The notes under the pieces: model-generated
What the model was told of the DNA's origin: nothing
Databases searched by the model: none
Seen by the model: only the letters and a program-made list of their open reading frames with translations
Shown: in pieces, positions 61,276 through 64,000 of the stretch
Layout of the letters: every line of letters starts with the position of its first letter
Numbering within the stretch: the stretch's first letter is position 1
Program-made: the position numbers and the translations under genes
NCBI GenBank assembly: GCA_003439945.1
Contig: QVRM01000292.1
Coordinates: 120,001 to 184,000, forward strand
Length of the DNA: 64,000 nucleotides
Direction of reading: 5' to 3'
Source of the DNA: Dermanyssus gallinae
Lineage: Eukaryota; Arthropoda; Arachnida; Mesostigmata; Dermanyssidae

Positions 61276-62026
61276 TTGATGTCTATTGCAATGTATGGTA
61301 TTTTGTCGAGCTGACGACAGGACAAAATTTTAGAAACAAATATATGGCCTTATCAATACAGCTTTCAACGTGCTGCAGCACGTATCAATACAGCTCTTAA
61401 CGGTTATGATAATTCTCAGACAATTGGGACGGTGAGACACGAAACAAAAGAGTACTGTCGTCTGCACTCACGAGTGAGTGGCAATCTACGTATCTTGCGA
61501 TGTTCCGCAGGATTAATGTAGATAATGAAGATAAACTATCAAGAATCGACGTTTAGGAAAAATTCTCGTCGCAAAGCCCATAGCTCCCATCGCCACAAGT
61601 TGCCTTCGTCCACTAGGGTAGGATGGAAACAAAGATTTTCAAATTTTTTTAGAGACCTTTGAGATGAAAGACAACAAGAATATGGGCGGTAGATACCAGG
61701 TTGGTCCCTCTCGTCCCTACCTTTGTATAAGTCCGAAGTCACCGCAGATCTGTCGAGGCGCTTTGGGAGCACGCCCGTTTTTAACTCATTGAGTCGGGAT
61801 TGTCTGGTAAGCCCCCATCTCTTGAGATGCACATTTCGGCGCGAGAAGTTCGTTTTATGTGAACTTTAGGATACTACGGAAGCGCACTTCGATAATGACA
61901 ATATCGAATTTGAGATTTCCTGCTCGGTCAGTTATAGTATGATCTTGCACAGCTCTGCGCACTGATACTTTGAGTCTAGAGTATCCACTCACAAGAGACG
62001 TTTGATTCCAGCTGTTCTATACTGTG

Positions 62027-62096
<70 letters not shown>

Positions 62097-63366
62097 GCGT
62101 TTTAGGAAATAAGGATCAAATAGACCACTTCTGGGAGCTATGTAACATTTGGTTTGCAGTTGCGATTTTTTTAACCTTATAGGTGAATAATAGGCTTGCA
62201 GGAGATGAAAGTTAAGAAGATTTCTAAGAACATCTCTTAGCACGCCGTCATTTATTGCCATATTTAGGAAAGTGTCACCGAACACTCATTCTAAAAAAGG
62301 TTAACAACTAAGCAGTGGTTCCTTCGTTGTGTCAGCATATTTACTACTTTGTCAACTTAAGCTCGTAACGTTAACTTGCGTAATTTATTGAATAGAACGA
62401 TGGGGCATGTTTCTTTTACTCATATTGGCGATGTCGACGGGGGAAGATCGATCACTCTGACATAATGGCCACAATGATTTTTGTTGTTGTTGTTGTTGTT
62501 GTTGTTGTGGTGGTGGTGATTAACTAAGCGTCCCTTGCCTCGCTTCCGTTAAGTCCCCAGTACCGCAGAAGTTACTGTGCCAATAGATATACATCTACTA
62601 GGTGCACGTCCCCAGTTATTTGTCGTGCGTCCGAAGTTTATTGGGTACTAACACTAATCCGATCCCCTCTTAGCACCGTCGCGATAATGCTGACAATCAC
62701 AAGTTGACTATTGCCCCACGAGCGTTCCCAACGAGCAACCGCCACAGCCATTAATGATCGACGTGTAGTTGGTCCCGCACGCGTGCAAGTTACTGCTGTT
62801 AGTGCTGCTGCTGCTTTTAGCCCCCGACGAGTTGTTTGCGTCCCTTAGCATCCCACCTCTAGTCCTGCTTACCTGTCCTATTACCTGTCCTACATTAAGT
62901 TGCCACTCAGTGACGCTATACTTACGGTAAGCTACGGCTTAACGCTTTGTTCGCGGCGTTCACCAAGCGACACCAAGCAGGCAGCTGGATATAAGTTGTC
63001 CTTCTCTCTCTCCACTGAGGTAATAATCATAGACAAAGATCTCCATCGGAAGGGCGCAGCGACCTGACGGCACGCGGTGGACACGCACCGCGAGCCGCGT
63101 CAAAATAGAAAAAAAGCCAACCACACCAGACACTTGGTGCATAGCCGACCGAAAAGTATCCCCTGTCCATGTGTTGTCTCTCCATGTGTTGTCTATGTGT
63201 GGGTGGATGGGTGAGTGAGAGTGAATGAATGAATGCGGGCCTGTGTAAGTGTCGTATACGAGTAGATGAGCGTGAGGGTGGTAAGAGCGTGGAGGTGTTG
63301 GGTGTGGGGTATATGTGTAAACCCATATACTTATACACATGTATGCGTGCTTATGAATATATATAC
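61276..63366. other. Non-coding stretch
   Basis: It contains (TA)n at 62027-62089, (GTT)n at 62477-62510, and GTG/GTGA-rich sequence near 63190-63320. No gene can be supported. Confidence 0.5.
62027..62089. repeat. (TA)n microsatellite
   Basis: About 62 bp of uninterrupted TA. Confidence 0.95.
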
Positions 63367-64000
63367 AGGGTGTTCCTATTTGTGCGTCCAAAACGCTAGG
63401 GTATGGTCAAACTCGGTGAGAAAATAATTTTTGCCAATGGGTGGAAGCCGGGAAAACGTTTTGTTTAGGAGTGAGGATAAAATTTATAAAAGCAGTTATT
63501 CTGTCTTTTTTCTCCTACATAGTTGTGCAAAATCTACGTTTGCGGGAGAACCAGTCAGCGCACAAAGGAACCGATCATACCGGCCTGTTTGGCGGAAAAT
63601 TCTGCACAATAAAGTATACATTACTAGCTTGCGTAGCAAAAAGCGAATAGCCAGATTAAGGAAAGTCATAAAAAGTCAAAATGTTACGTTAACGCTTTTT
63701 TGTGCAACATCGTAATTTTTTCCATTACGACCAAAAATGCACGTCCAAAAGACTACTCTCAGGCAATAGCAGATTTAATGCCTACTACATTCGTACCAAA
63801 GTGATGGTGCTGCGTTACGTAGTTGCCAAGTAACTAAGCTTTTTCGACAGTCATATCGAGAGCGAAGGCATGCATACTTGCATAGGGTGTATGAGAAAGT
63901 TAGGTACATATTTTGAGGTTTGGTAGAACTCAGCAAGAGAATAATTTTTTCTAATGGAAAGAGGGGGCGGAAACCTCTTGGCAAAATGCTACGGTTCTGG
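63367..64000 (+). repeat. Pair of diverged repeats starting AGGGTGT
   Basis: The 45 bases around 63398-63443 (tggtcaaactcggtgagaaa...) and around 63919-63963 (tggtagaactcagcaagaga...) are clearly related, and each is preceded by an AGGGTGT string (63368 and 63885). They are about 520 bp apart and could be ends or units of an unidentified repeat. The second is cut by the end of the window. Confidence 0.45.

Overview
This is animal nuclear DNA, most likely from an arthropod. Intergenic and intronic DNA is full of (TA)n, (TTA)n and (TTG)n microsatellites. There is one large, multi-exon, spliced gene on the + strand, and the rest is dominated by decayed non-LTR retrotransposons (LINEs), one mariner element and tRNA-derived SINE-like sequences. 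The gene is a bHLH-PAS transcription factor that I assign to the methoprene-tolerant (Met/germ-cell-expressed) family of juvenoid receptors. That fits an arthropod. A chelicerate such as a mite is my guess from the flavour of the protein and the intron sizes, and I have not tested it.

Layout. 1-11.8 kb: microsatellites and LINE debris, including a 5'-truncated LINE 3' end at 7.0-7.15 kb. 12.1-31.3 kb: the Met-like gene, 11 coding exons whose splice phases all agree (12107-12843, 20455-20992, 21529-21787, 22524-22721, 23204-23398, 27109-27271, 27712-27827, 28292-28496, 28969-29254, 29955-30283, 31102-31325). Its conceptual product is about 1082 residues if one extra base in exon 1 is discounted. 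Its 7.6 kb first intron holds LINE and possible gypsy relics plus a SINE with a perfect 10-bp target-site duplication. Its last intron holds a 15-copy, 22-bp minisatellite. 31.3-34 kb: 3' flank with poly(A) signals and CAG/CAA-rich DNA. 34.0-34.95 kb: a 936-bp internally deleted mariner element. 35-41.8 kb: mostly unannotatable DNA with simple repeats. 41.8-50.7 kb: a graveyard of minus-strand LINE relics with a plus-strand R1-like LINE inserted in it. 52.85-53.03 kb: a U1 snRNA-like sequence with an altered 5' end and 3' domain. 53.7-56.75 kb: an APE-type (R1-like) LINE with two ORFs. 56.8-57.2 kb: a minus-strand LINE fragment. 57.2-61.3 kb: a long LINE with a CCHC gag-like ORF1, a C2H2-finger/RT ORF2 and a restriction-like endonuclease C-terminus. 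61.3-64 kb: non-coding DNA with microsatellites and a diverged repeat pair.

The Met-like gene is the only host protein gene I can support. All retroelement ORFs seen carry stops, frameshifts, deletions or catalytic substitutions, so none looks autonomous. No CRISPR, operon or prokaryotic feature is present.
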